In this document: in pieces, positions 30,780-38,621 of the stretch | Layout: every line of letters starts with the position of its first letter | Numbering within the stretch: position 1 is the first letter of the stretch | Source: an uncultured cyanobacterium | Lineage (GTDB): Bacteria; Cyanobacteriota; Vampirovibrionia; Gastranaerophilales; Gastranaerophilaceae | Reading direction: 5' to 3' | NCBI GenBank assembly: GCA_902495705.1 | Contig: CABUXT010000016.1 | Location: 1-48,240, forward strand | Length of the DNA stretch: 48,240 nucleotides | Position numbers and translations under genes: made by a program | Notes under the pieces: generated by a model | What the model was told of the DNA's origin: nothing | The model's database searches: none | The model's input: the letters and a program-made list of their open reading frames with translations, nothing else

Positions 30780-31467
30780 CCTTATCTATTTCCTTTTCTT
30801 GTTTTGTTCTTTGAAAAAGCTTGTGTATAAATGTTTTTAGTTCAAAAGTTCGTTTTGCTTCTTCGATTTTTTTATCTTCATCATCTGTTTCTGTTGTGCC
30901 AAAAATGAAAAATAACGACTTCAATTTTTTCTTGGTTTCTTTCAAAAATTTAGAAACTTTTTCACCTATCGCCGCCTTTAATTCGCCATAAATCGCTGTC
31001 AATTTATCTGAAATATCCGCAAATTTTTGAGATATAGCTTGAGCAATATTTGTAATTACGTTTGGAATATTTTGAACAAGATTCAAAACTCCACCGACAA
31101 TATTTGTCAATACAAAATTTACAGGTTTAGCAATCACAGCAGGCATTGTTTCTTTTATTGCGGCAGCCAAGTCCATTAATCTTTGGTGAGTATTTGAAAT
31201 ATTTTTCTGAAAATCCGCCAATGCTTGCAAATGACTTTGTTGTGCAGCTTGAGCTTGCGCTCTTGCATGTTTTTGCGCTCTTATCATTGCACCGATTGCA
31301 GCACATTGATTATATGTCATTTCTCCAACATTACGCGGAATATCACGTTTTGTTGTAGAATTTCCGCCTGCCATTCCGCTGCAAATCGGACACGCCCCTT
31401 GAGGAAGTCCATGCGGACATGAACCTGTTTTGACACTATGGGTATGTACGGCAGAGCCTAATGACAT
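30769..31467 (-). CDS. Lineage-type protein with Cys-rich N-terminal motif and amphipathic helices
   Basis: 232 residues. The N-terminus SAVHTHSVKTGSCPHGLPQG ends with a CPHG...ACPIC metal-site-like motif (C17, H19, C26, C29). A Gln/Ala-rich helix (about 60-90), an amphipathic helical region (about 105-165, PVNFVLTNIVGGVLNLVQNI) and a basic, charged C-terminus follow. It is the first gene of a four-gene minus-strand run and overlaps the next by 11 bp. A long leader (31468-31620) with a promoter and attenuator-like hairpin precedes it. Function is unknown; zinc binding by the N-terminal cysteines is plausible. Confidence 0.75.
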   Translation of the reverse strand: MSLGSAVHTHSVKTGSCPHGLPQGACPICSGMAGGNSTTKRDIPRNVGEMTYNQCAAIGAMIRAQKHARAQAQAAQQSHLQALADFQKNISNTHQRLMDLAAAIKETMPAVIAKPVNFVLTNIVGGVLNLVQNIPNVITNIAQAISQKFADISDKLTAIYGELKAAIGEKVSKFLKETKKKLKSLFFIFGTTETDDEDKKIEEAKRTFELKTFIHKLFQRTKQEKEIDKDAH

Positions 31468-31474
31468 TAAAAAA

Positions 31475-31507
31475 TCCTCTTTTTATCGCAATATCATTGA
31501 AAGAGGA
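31475..31507 (-). terminator. Attenuator-like hairpin in the leader of the 31467 operon
   Basis: On the minus strand TCCTCTTT (complement of 31500-31507) pairs with AAAGAGGA (complement of 31475-31482), followed by TTTTTT just before the ATG. The 3' arm contains the SD (AGAGGA), so folding would both resemble a terminator and hide the ribosome-binding site. Confidence 0.5.
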
Positions 31508-31522
31508 CACACAAAAAACCTA

Positions 31523-31606
31523 TTACCTTATCCGTACAGCACGCAGATAATGATATTTTTGAGCATTCCGACTTTTACGGCTGCGGCGACAGTTGAAGAT
31601 ATTCAC
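31523..31606 (-). CDS. Possible basic leader peptide
   Basis: GTG at 31606, preceded by AGAGGAAA, opens a 27-codon frame encoding a strongly basic peptide (NIFNCRRSRKSRNAQKYHYL). It lies between the promoter at 31627-31655 and the hairpin at 31475-31507. It may be a regulatory leader or chance. Confidence 0.3.
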   Translation of the reverse strand: MNIFNCRRSRKSRNAQKYHYLRAVRIR

Positions 31607-31626
31607 TTCATTTCCTCTTTGCTTTG

Positions 31627-31655
31627 ATAGTAATTTAAGCAAGCAAACATGTCAA
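31627..31655 (-). promoter_or_regulatory. Promoter of the 31467 operon
   Basis: Minus strand TTGACA (complement of 31650-31655), 17 bp, TACTAT (complement of 31627-31632). Confidence 0.75.
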
Positions 31656-31683
31656 ACCGGACGGCGCTTTTGACTAACTTTTG

Positions 31684-32985
31684 TTACAGGTTGAACTCTT
31701 TTATAAACTCATTTACCCATTTGATTAAATTCGGAATTTCGTAAGGCTTTGGCAAATACAAATCAGCACCTGTATTTAGTACCAATTCTTTATCATGAAT
31801 AATTGATGTAACAATGATTTTTGAATTTTTGTAATTCTCTTCCTGTTTCAATTTGTAGCACAAATTCAATCCGTTTTTCTTTTCCAAATCCCCTGCATCA
31901 ATAATTATCAAAGCAGGAATTTCATTTTCTTCAGGAATTTTGTATTCATTCACAACAGTTGTCTTGTAGCCTTGGAGATTCAAAATCGTGTTAAGCAAAA
32001 TGCTCAAAGCTTCATCCGTTTCAAAAATAAGGATTTTGTTGTTGTATTCACGTTCCTGAATCGAATCCGTGCCGGAAATTTGCGGACGTTCCATCAAATA
32101 ATTTGAACGGTTCGGATTGTCTGCAAGTCGATGAATTTCAAGTAATGTATTGAGAACCTGTGCACTGTCTTTGTATTTGGTAACCTCATTTGTCACAACA
32201 CTAATCGTTGAGTGGACAAAATTGGCTCTACGTCCCGCATATTCATCCCCTTGGAGAATCATATAACCTCTATCAAGGTCGTGTTCTGCATAAAACTTGT
32301 TCGCAACAGAGTCAAACGCAAAAATCAAAAATCTTGCAAGGCGTTCTGCTTTTATTGCATCTGTGATTACCAAAAAAGTATTTTCGGAAAGTTCTCCGAT
32401 ATAATCATTTTCATTCAATGATGCTTGGATAATTGCACAATATGTTTGGAGCAATTTGTCAGACGCCAATTGAGTATACGCCTGTTTGTAACTTTCAAAA
32501 TTTTCAATACTTATATATAATGCTGCCCATTTTTTATCTTCTGACAACAATCTTTTTATTGCACGCATTGAGTAATTTTTGTTTGGCAACATGTGTTTTA
32601 AATCAAGATTTGATTCAAATTCTCGTCTCAAATGTGCCAACATTCTTGCTTTAAATTCTTCAGAATTTACAGGCTCAGACAAAAAATCATCCGCACCGCT
32701 TTCTATAACCTTGATACGGTCGTTAAAATCAGCAGATTTTGACAGTGCAACAATAATTGGGCGCATATCATAAGTCAATGCTCGAACCTGTTTACAAAAA
32801 TCAGACAAGTCATCATCAAAACTATCCGAAATTATTATCAAATCAGGTTCTTTGTCCTGAATAAGTTTAATTGAAGTAATCAAATCTTTGGAAATAATTA
32901 CGTCATTTGATTCAGATTCCAAAATCTTTTTATATTTTGTGGATAATTCCAACCTTTTATCAATGATTAAAGTTACTGACTGCAT
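31684..32985 (-). CDS. Response regulator with REC - degenerate GGDEF-like - REC layout
   Basis: 433 residues. The N-terminal receiver (about 1-118) has the candidate phospho-acceptor D54 in IIISDSFDD. The middle (about 135-290) has the spacing and NDYIGELSENTFLVI-type strand of a nucleotide-cyclase fold, but no GGDEF sequence, so it is probably inactive. The C-terminal receiver (about 315-433) has D363 in LIIIDAGD and lysine K413 in YLPKPYE. There is no DNA-binding domain. SD GAGGA is upstream. The start overlaps the histidine kinase by 13 bp, making the kinase the likely partner. The output is probably protein-protein signalling. Confidence 0.85.
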   Translation of the reverse strand: MQSVTLIIDKRLELSTKYKKILESESNDVIISKDLITSIKLIQDKEPDLIIISDSFDDDLSDFCKQVRALTYDMRPIIVALSKSADFNDRIKVIESGADDFLSEPVNSEEFKARMLAHLRREFESNLDLKHMLPNKNYSMRAIKRLLSEDKKWAALYISIENFESYKQAYTQLASDKLLQTYCAIIQASLNENDYIGELSENTFLVITDAIKAERLARFLIFAFDSVANKFYAEHDLDRGYMILQGDEYAGRRANFVHSTISVVTNEVTKYKDSAQVLNTLLEIHRLADNPNRSNYLMERPQISGTDSIQEREYNNKILIFETDEALSILLNTILNLQGYKTTVVNEYKIPEENEIPALIIIDAGDLEKKNGLNLCYKLKQEENYKNSKIIVTSIIHDKELVLNTGADLYLPKPYEIPNLIKWVNEFIKEFNL

Positions 32986-33716
32986 TTTATCCTCGCTTGT
33001 TCTTCAATTGTTCTTATCGGAAAAGATACCATAAACGTAATTGTCGCAAGATTTGACCCATCATTTTTCGGTTTTGAGTCTACAGTAATCTTGCCATCCA
33101 TTTTTTCAACCAAATTTTTTGTTATATATAAACCCAGTCCGCTGCCTTGAACCTTGCGCGTCAACGGATTATCTATACGCGAAAATTTCGTAAAAATTTT
33201 ATCATAATCAGATGGCTCAATCCCGATTCCGACATTTGAAACTTTTATTACTACCGAATTGTCAAACACACTTGTATCAATCTTTGTGACATTGTCTCCT
33301 GATGAATACTTCGCACTGTTTTCTATCAAATTAGTCATAATTTGCTGAAACTTGTCTCGGTCAACAAAAATATTCGGTAGATGATTTTCGTAGTTAAACT
33401 CAAATTTTTGGTTCGGATATTGCGATTTTACAACCGAAATTATTTGCTCAACAGGCATTTTTATATTCATTTCGTTGTAAACAATTTTATTGCCATTTTG
33501 CAATTTTGTCACTGATAACATATTTTCAACAAGGTGAATAAGCCTGTTTGACTGCTCTTCTATTATTTTGATGAATTTCTTTTTGCTATCATCATCGAGT
33601 TTGTCCCAAGATGCTAACATTGTTTGCGAAAATCCACGAATAGAGGTCAACGGTGTGCGCAACTCGTGGCTGACAGTCGATATAAAATCTTCATAATTTT
33701 GTTCAATATCTCTCAT
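32973..33716 (-). CDS. Soluble sensor histidine kinase core (HisKA-HATPase)
   Basis: 247 residues with no sensor or membrane segment. The HisKA box is TVSHELRTPLTSIRG with H17; the ATPase has the N box (IMTNLIENSAKY), G1-like VGIGIEPSD and G2 GSGLGLYITKNLV. It is essentially a bare kinase core, so a partner must supply the signal. ATG at 33716 lies exactly 6 nt after TATAAT with no SD, so the mRNA is probably leaderless; the in-frame ATG at 33752 would be upstream of that -10. Its stop overlaps the double-receiver gene. Confidence 0.9.
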   Translation of the reverse strand: MRDIEQNYEDFISTVSHELRTPLTSIRGFSQTMLASWDKLDDDSKKKFIKIIEEQSNRLIHLVENMLSVTKLQNGNKIVYNEMNIKMPVEQIISVVKSQYPNQKFEFNYENHLPNIFVDRDKFQQIMTNLIENSAKYSSGDNVTKIDTSVFDNSVVIKVSNVGIGIEPSDYDKIFTKFSRIDNPLTRKVQGSGLGLYITKNLVEKMDGKITVDSKPKNDGSNLATITFMVSFPIRTIEEQARIKCSQ

Positions 33717-33752
33717 ACCATTATTATAGCAGGTGAAAATTTTATAAATCAA
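33717..33752 (-). promoter_or_regulatory. Promoter predicting a leaderless histidine-kinase mRNA
   Basis: Minus strand TTGATT (complement of 33747-33752), 18 bp, extended TGC-TATAAT (complement of 33723-33728), AATGGT, then the ATG at 33716. Confidence 0.7.
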
Positions 33753-33772
33753 AATAGAAAAAATAAGATTGT

Positions 33773-34087
33773 TTAATACAATTCTTCTGCCATTTTTACA
33801 AGAAAATTTAACTGCGTTTTATCCAGTTTTTCACACAAATACGACAACTTTTGCAACAACTCTTTTTGAGACAATTCTTCTTCCGTGCTGAAAAATTCAA
33901 AAGCATTTGTATGCAAAACTGCACATAACCTTTCCAATAACTCACAAGAAGGGAAACTTCTGCCTGTTTCAATAAACGAAATATGCCTTGGGGCAACATT
34001 AACAAGTTCAGCCAACTGCTCTTGGGTCATTTTGTTACGTTTTCTAAGCTCTTTTAAATTTTTTGCAAAAACTTTTTTAAGCCCCAT
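33773..34087 (-). CDS. Small XRE-family regulator (cassette B)
   Basis: A 104-residue protein. The HTH_3 domain occupies residues 6-60 (NLKELRKRNKMTQEQLAEL, then RHISFIETGRSFPSCELLE). A conserved C-terminal helix pair (QKELLQKLSYLCEKLDKTQL) matches that of the regulator at 39599 (KESLIEKINTKLNNLDEKNL), so the two belong to one subfamily. ATG at 34087, with AGGAGGG 7 nt upstream, is chosen over the in-frame ATG at 34123. It is divergent from prepilin B at 34218, with palindromic sequence in the gap. The likely role is control of that prepilin and itself. Confidence 0.88.
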   Translation of the reverse strand: MGLKKVFAKNLKELRKRNKMTQEQLAELVNVAPRHISFIETGRSFPSCELLERLCAVLHTNAFEFFSTEEELSQKELLQKLSYLCEKLDKTQLNFLVKMAEELY

Positions 34088-34099
34088 AAGCCCTCCTAG

Positions 34100-34165
34100 T
34101 ATGATAATACGTTTTATAAACATATTTTTGTACGAAATTAAAGGTAATATTAATTTGATTAATAT
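34100..34165. promoter_or_regulatory. Candidate operator in cassette B
   Basis: A perfect palindrome with 8-bp arms, ATATTAAT-TTG-ATTAATAT (34147-34165), and the smaller GTATGATAATAC (34099-34110) lie in the divergent gap between the XRE gene and the prepilin. Confidence 0.4.
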
Positions 34166-34217
34166 AGAAATATAAAGTATAATTTGTAAATAAAAGGTAA
34201 AATATGGAGCAGAAATT

Positions 34218-34982
34218 ATGAAAAATTATATAGAAATTTTGAAATTTGAGTTTTTGAGGGCTAAAGGTGCTACGCACGCAAATTTGCAACCAGCCAAAGT
34301 TAAATTTGGCTTCACACTTGCAGAGGTATTAATAACCCTTGGCATTATCGGAATCGTTGCAGCCATGACAATTCCAACCCTACTTGCAAAATTACATAAC
34401 AGACACACCGAAAGCATGCTAAAAGAAGATTATTCGATTTTACAGCAAATGATGACATCTGCAAATGATGATGGCGCAATGAGCAGCCTTGTAAAATACA
34501 ATGACATGGACGAGATGAAAACATGGTTTCAAACATATTTTTTGCCATATATAAAAGTTGCCAATGTCTGCTACGATGAACAAGGATGTTGGAATAATGA
34601 TGCAAAATACCTAGATGGGGGCAAATTATCATCTTATATAACAGGATGTGGATTATATACAATATCTTTTCAATTATTTAATGGTAGTTATGTATGCATG
34701 GATGATTTTAGTAAAAATAGTCTTTGGAATCTTTTCGGTGTTAATACAAACGAATCAGGAAGTATGATATTTTTTATTGACACAAATGGAGATAAAAAGC
34801 CGAATATACTTGGCAAAGACATTTTTATCTTAGTTTTTAAACCTGAAACAGGAAAATTTGTTCCGGCAGGGAGCGACAAAACCGAAGAGGAAGTCGAACG
34901 AAATTGTTCAAAAAGCGGAGATGGCAGATGGTGTCTGACATTAGTCAAAAATCGAGGATGGAAAGTCCCTGATATAAAGTAA
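34218..34982 (+). CDS. Type II/IV prepilin-like protein (cassette B)
   Basis: A 254-residue protein. The prepilin core GFTLAEVLITLGIIG is at about residues 31-45 after a 30-residue leader containing GATHANLQPAK. The hydrophobic helix is followed by a globular domain with six cysteines (NVCYDEQGCW, TGCG, YVCMDD, RNCSKS, RWCLT) that could form disulphides outside the cell, and by IDTNGDKKPNILGKDIF, the D-NG-PN-G-D motif seen in all three prepilins. SD GGAG is 8 nt upstream. The first 130 bp of coding sequence are nearly identical to prepilin C, while the C-terminal domains differ. Confidence 0.92.
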   Translation: MKNYIEILKFEFLRAKGATHANLQPAKVKFGFTLAEVLITLGIIGIVAAMTIPTLLAKLHNRHTESMLKEDYSILQQMMTSANDDGAMSSLVKYNDMDEMKTWFQTYFLPYIKVANVCYDEQGCWNNDAKYLDGGKLSSYITGCGLYTISFQLFNGSYVCMDDFSKNSLWNLFGVNTNESGSMIFFIDTNGDKKPNILGKDIFILVFKPETGKFVPAGSDKTEEEVERNCSKSGDGRWCLTLVKNRGWKVPDIK

Positions 34983-34984
34983 AA

Positions 34985-35395
34985 TCCATCAGCTTTGCCA
35001 AGCCGACCTACTTTAAGCCTGCATGTCATTCTGAACTTGATTCAGAATCTTTTCCATATTAATAATTTAGCAAATGTTATTATTGATAAATATTGATTAT
35101 TGAAAGGATTCCGAACTAAATTCGGAATGACATAGACTTATTTGATTGGTTATCGTTTCGTAGGTCGGCATTGCTATGCCGACAAAAATACAGTCGGGCT
35201 AGTGAGCCCAACCTACTTTATACCTTAGTCATGTCATTACGAGGAAAGTTTACTTGCAAATGTGTCATTGGTCTTGACAGAGTGACGTGGTAATCCGCAA
35301 CAAGACTTGCAGGGGATTACTACGTCGCGTTGTAATATCTATTATTTTATTTCTAAAACATCGCTCCTCGTAATGACATGACTTTTTACAAACAA
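34985..35395. repeat. Interspersed repeat island with a large imperfect palindrome
   Basis: Units: GCCAAGCCGACCTAC (about 34996-35010), CATTCTGAACTTGATTCAG (about 35027-35046), GATTCCGAACTAAATTCGG (about 35108-35126), GTAGGTCGGCATTGCTATGC (35160-35183), GTCGGGCTAGTGAGCCCAAC (35194-35214). Positions about 35228-35385 form a different, longer element bounded by GTCATTACGAGGA and TCCTCGTAATGAC, seen only once here. No gene is seen in 34983-35468. Confidence 0.85.
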
Positions 35396-35408
35396 CTACC
35401 CACCTTCA

Positions 35409-35450
35409 AAACGGAACAAGCGACCCATTGGGTCGCTTGTTCCGTTTGTT
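35409..35450 (-). terminator. Terminator of the HEAT-repeat gene
   Basis: Perfect inverted repeat AACGGAACAAGCGACCC / GGGTCGCTTGTTCCGTT, with T-rich sequence on both sides; it can act on the minus strand after the gene ending at 35469. Confidence 0.85.
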
Positions 35451-35468
35451 TAAAATTTTTCTCACTTA

Positions 35469-36326
35469 TTAAAAAGTACCGGCAGGTTTCTTTTGAGGTG
35501 TTGCACCTGGGATTGATTGCCAATTTGCAGCCATGATTTTTTTGAATGATTTCAAAGCTGTGTCTTCTAATTCACCAAGTTCATCAGCTTCCATAATCAA
35601 TTCTCTCAATGGCATCAATGCTCTTTGGTCTCTCAAAACGCCTAATGCAGCTGCTGCACCGGCTCTAACCAATTCGTTTTCTGAACGATTTTTCATAACA
35701 TCAATCAAAGCAGGAACTGCTTTTGTATCGTTCAATTTTCCTAGAGATGTAACGGCGTAAATTCTTACGTTTACCCATTCGTCATACAACATATTGATAA
35801 TTTTATCAACAGCTTTTTTGTTACCGATTTCACCCAAAGCTCTTGTTGCATCGCATCTTACATTAACTTTTTCGTGGTCTAATGATGCAATCAATGCATC
35901 TGTTGCAACATCACCGATTTCAATCAAAGCATCTGTTGCAGTAATACAAACTTGTGGGTTTTCATCGTTTAATGATTCAACAAGTGGTTCAACAACAATA
36001 GCACCACCCAAACGACCTAATGCACGAGCTGCACGAACACGTACATCAACGTTACGGTCTTCACGTAAAGATTCAATCAAGTGAACTGTTGCAGCTGAGT
36101 CGCCCAATTCGCCTAAAGCTCTTGCTGCATATAATCTAACTGAACCGTTTTTATCGTGTTTTAAAACATCAATCAATGGTTCAACAGCTTTTGAATCGCC
36201 CATTTCGCCCAAAATACGAGCTGCATTATATCTAACTTTTTCAGAATTGCTTGTTTTCAAGTCAGTTAATAATTCATCAAACGATTTTTTCACTTGTTTT
36301 TTCTTACTGTTTACACTAATTGTCAT
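35469..36326 (-). CDS. HEAT-repeat protein
   Basis: 285 residues built from about seven regular HEAT repeats of 31-32 residues, each with a R-YAARALGELGD-like helix and a PLIDVL-like helix (for example VRLYAARALGELGD, VRVRAARALGRLGG). The type resembles the PBS-lyase HEAT repeats (CpcE/CpcF-like) frequent in Cyanobacteria, but here no bilin protein is known, so a protein-binding scaffold is more likely. SD GGAGG is upstream. A 10-codon frame ends by overlapping its start codon (36326-36358), and a promoter candidate at 36525-36530 gives a leader of about 190 nt. Confidence 0.88.
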   Translation of the reverse strand: MTISVNSKKKQVKKSFDELLTDLKTSNSEKVRYNAARILGEMGDSKAVEPLIDVLKHDKNGSVRLYAARALGELGDSAATVHLIESLREDRNVDVRVRAARALGRLGGAIVVEPLVESLNDENPQVCITATDALIEIGDVATDALIASLDHEKVNVRCDATRALGEIGNKKAVDKIINMLYDEWVNVRIYAVTSLGKLNDTKAVPALIDVMKNRSENELVRAGAAAALGVLRDQRALMPLRELIMEADELGELEDTALKSFKKIMAANWQSIPGATPQKKPAGTF

Positions 36327-36655
36327 TATTTTCCTCCGACACTATACAATAATTTCACACCTACTCCTTTATAAAGTTTTTTTGTTTGAAATTATTGCCT
36401 TTTTAACATCTATATATTAATTTTTGTTTACAATTCATATATTATTTTCTAATTCCTACTACATTGCAGTTTGGTCAGTCAGGCTATTAAGGGTAATACT
36501 GACACTTATTTATTCTGTACTACTATTATAACATATTTTTCGTGTTAAGTCTTCAATTGTGTTCAAAATTACAAAAAATCTTATAATTGTTTTTCTAAAA
36601 ATAACTCTGTTTATATGATAATCAAGACAAGTTTGTAATATTTCTTAACTATTTA
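36327..36655. promoter_or_regulatory. Long AT-rich leader/promoter region of the HEAT gene
   Basis: An extended -10, TGT-TATAAT (complement of 36525-36530), lies about 200 bp before the HEAT start. Within the leader, GTCAG...CTGAC can pair, and a GTG-started frame of 10 codons (36326-36358, with AGGAG upstream) overlaps the HEAT start as TAATG. No larger gene is seen in this gap. Confidence 0.4.
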
Positions 36656-38314
36656 TTACTCACCTTTGATAGTAATAATAAATTCCGTACCAACACCTAA
36701 TTCGCTCAAAACCTTGATTTTGCCACCATGTTTGTCAATTATCTTCTGACTGATAGCAAGCCCCAAACCTGTGCCTACTCCTACACCTTTTGTAGTAAAA
36801 CCTGCCGTAAAAATTTTATTGAGGTTTTCTTTGGAGATTCCTTTTCCATTATCTTTGATTTTGACAATCAGGTTTCCGCCTGTGTATTCGGTAGAAATTG
36901 TAATTTTTCCACTGCCTTCTATTGCCTGACAAGCGTTCACTAAAATGTTTGTAAACACTTGATTAAGCATGTTCGGATAGCATTTTACAAGCGGAAGGTC
37001 GCCGTAATTTTTTATAATTTCAATTTTATTTTTGGTTTCATGCCTAATCAAATCAAGAGTCAAATCCAGTTCCTTATTGATGTTTGCCTCTTGCAATTCG
37101 GATTCATCCAGTCGGACAAACTTTTTGAGCGAAACGACAATGTTACTGATTCGCTGAATTGCCTCAGAATCAATCGAATTAATCTGGGTGAACATTTCTT
37201 TCAAATCTTCTTGTTCAATTTGTGGAATCAATTTTGAAATAATAGAATTATTGGACTTAATTGAGGCTACAGGGGTGTTAATTTCGTGAGCAACACCGGC
37301 AACCAACTGACCTAATGACGCCATTTTTTCAGAATTAATCAACTGCAATTGAGTTTCTTTCAACTCATCCAGTGCAGCTTTCAAGTCCTTAACGTTTTTT
37401 GCGTTCTTTTGATACAATTCAGCCCTGATAATGGCGTTACCGAGTTGAGATGAAACGGCGTCCAAAATTTCGCGTTCCTCGTTCAATTCGCGCTTTTGGT
37501 AACTCAATAAAACAAGTACCCCAAGCATTTTTTGCATGTGAAAAATCGGAACAATAATACGTAATACGGATTGTTTAAAAGGTTCTGCCTCAACGTATTC
37601 TGATAGGGAATAACTAATCGAAATTCTATTTATATCAAGTGATTTCATTGCATGCGCATCAAAAGAAATTTGCGTATCCTTTGCGGCACCGTATTCACCG
37701 TAAGTTTCCTCAATCCTGAATCCTGACTCAACTGCTGATGCGTAATACGCTCTGAAACATCCAAACATTATGGCAAGTTCTTTCAATGCGGAATTTAAAA
37801 TCATAGAGATGTCCATAGATTCTCTTATGATGTTTGAAACCTTGTTAATCAGCGCGATTCGGATTGCTTGAGACTGCGCTTTCAGTCTGATTTTTTGGAG
37901 TTCTTCGTTTTCTTCTTCCAGTTGTTGGAGTTTGTTTTTGTATTTAACTTGCTCTTTTTGATTATCTTTCAACAATACATCTGAACTTACATCGACAAGA
38001 AAAATTATTGTGTATTTGCCACGCTTTACAGCAGTCATATCATAGAAAGTTACCTGTCCGCTCAATGAGGTATAAGACACTCTGGCAAAGAAATTTTCTT
38101 TAGACACAATTGCCTGAAAAATCGGTGAATACAAATCGACATTTTCGCTATCCATTGGGCACATGTCAAAATTCATTTGGTGAGCGAATTTTCTGATATC
38201 GTCAAAATGTTTGAAGACATGGCAAAAAGTATTGTTTTTAAAAACAACATCTTCATAATCCCTAACCACGATAACCGGGTCTCTGTATTGATTGAAAAAA
38301 TCAAACTTCTTCAT
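36656..38314 (-). CDS. Soluble PAS-like/GAF sensor histidine kinase
   Basis: 552 residues. An N-terminal PAS-like domain (about 1-125), a coiled coil (KNKLQQLEEENEELQKIRLK), a GAF-like domain (about 165-320), a second coil (LKAALDELKETQLQL), then HisKA with VAGVAHEINTPVASIKS and the ATPase with QVFTNILVNACQAI, DNGKGISKENL and GVGTGLGLAISQKI. This HisKA form (HEINTP) is the NtrB-like class. No membrane segment, so it senses a cytoplasmic signal. ATG at 38314 lies 6 nt after TATAAT with no SD, predicting a leaderless mRNA. No response regulator is adjacent. Confidence 0.9.
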   Translation of the reverse strand: MKKFDFFNQYRDPVIVVRDYEDVVFKNNTFCHVFKHFDDIRKFAHQMNFDMCPMDSENVDLYSPIFQAIVSKENFFARVSYTSLSGQVTFYDMTAVKRGKYTIIFLVDVSSDVLLKDNQKEQVKYKNKLQQLEEENEELQKIRLKAQSQAIRIALINKVSNIIRESMDISMILNSALKELAIMFGCFRAYYASAVESGFRIEETYGEYGAAKDTQISFDAHAMKSLDINRISISYSLSEYVEAEPFKQSVLRIIVPIFHMQKMLGVLVLLSYQKRELNEEREILDAVSSQLGNAIIRAELYQKNAKNVKDLKAALDELKETQLQLINSEKMASLGQLVAGVAHEINTPVASIKSNNSIISKLIPQIEQEDLKEMFTQINSIDSEAIQRISNIVVSLKKFVRLDESELQEANINKELDLTLDLIRHETKNKIEIIKNYGDLPLVKCYPNMLNQVFTNILVNACQAIEGSGKITISTEYTGGNLIVKIKDNGKGISKENLNKIFTAGFTTKGVGVGTGLGLAISQKIIDKHGGKIKVLSELGVGTEFIITIKGE

Positions 38315-38349
38315 AATAGAATTATATGCCAATATCAGACTTTGGGCAA
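38315..38349 (-). promoter_or_regulatory. Promoter predicting a leaderless kinase mRNA
   Basis: Minus strand TTGCCC (complement of 38344-38349), 17 bp, TATAAT (complement of 38321-38326), TCTATT, then the ATG at 38314. Confidence 0.7.
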
Positions 38350-38427
38350 TGGTGGAATTTGTAAGAGGGCAGAAAGGCATGAAGTTCGATGGGCTAGTTA
38401 ATTATTTTGCAACATAGTCCTATGTGT

Positions 38428-38605
38428 CCAGTCTCTCCGAATGGGAGAGACCGAAATTGTATTTGAGAGGTACTCGAAAAACTACAATTTCGAGTGAGGG
38501 TTCAGACAATGTAATAATCGTTCAACTGTACTAAAACCCCTCACCCTGCCCTCTCCCTAAGAGAGGGTATAAATTTTCGTAGGTCGACTTTACCAAGCCG
38601 ACGAC
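38428..38605. repeat. Interspersed repeat island
   Basis: GTCTCTCC-GAAT-GGGAGAGAC hairpin (about 38430-38450), CGAAATTGTA...TACAATTTCG (about 38450-38493), a GTGAGGG...CCCTCAC pair (about 38495-38553), CCCTCTCCCTAAGAGAGGG (about 38556-38575), and GTAGGTCGACTTTACCAAGC (about 38579-38602). Confidence 0.75.
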
Positions 38606-38621
38606 ATAATAATACCCAAAT

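Noticed and set aside
31523..31660. Cobalamin, c-di-GMP or manganese riboswitch in the 31467 leader
   Set aside because: None of the conserved boxes of those riboswitches is present.
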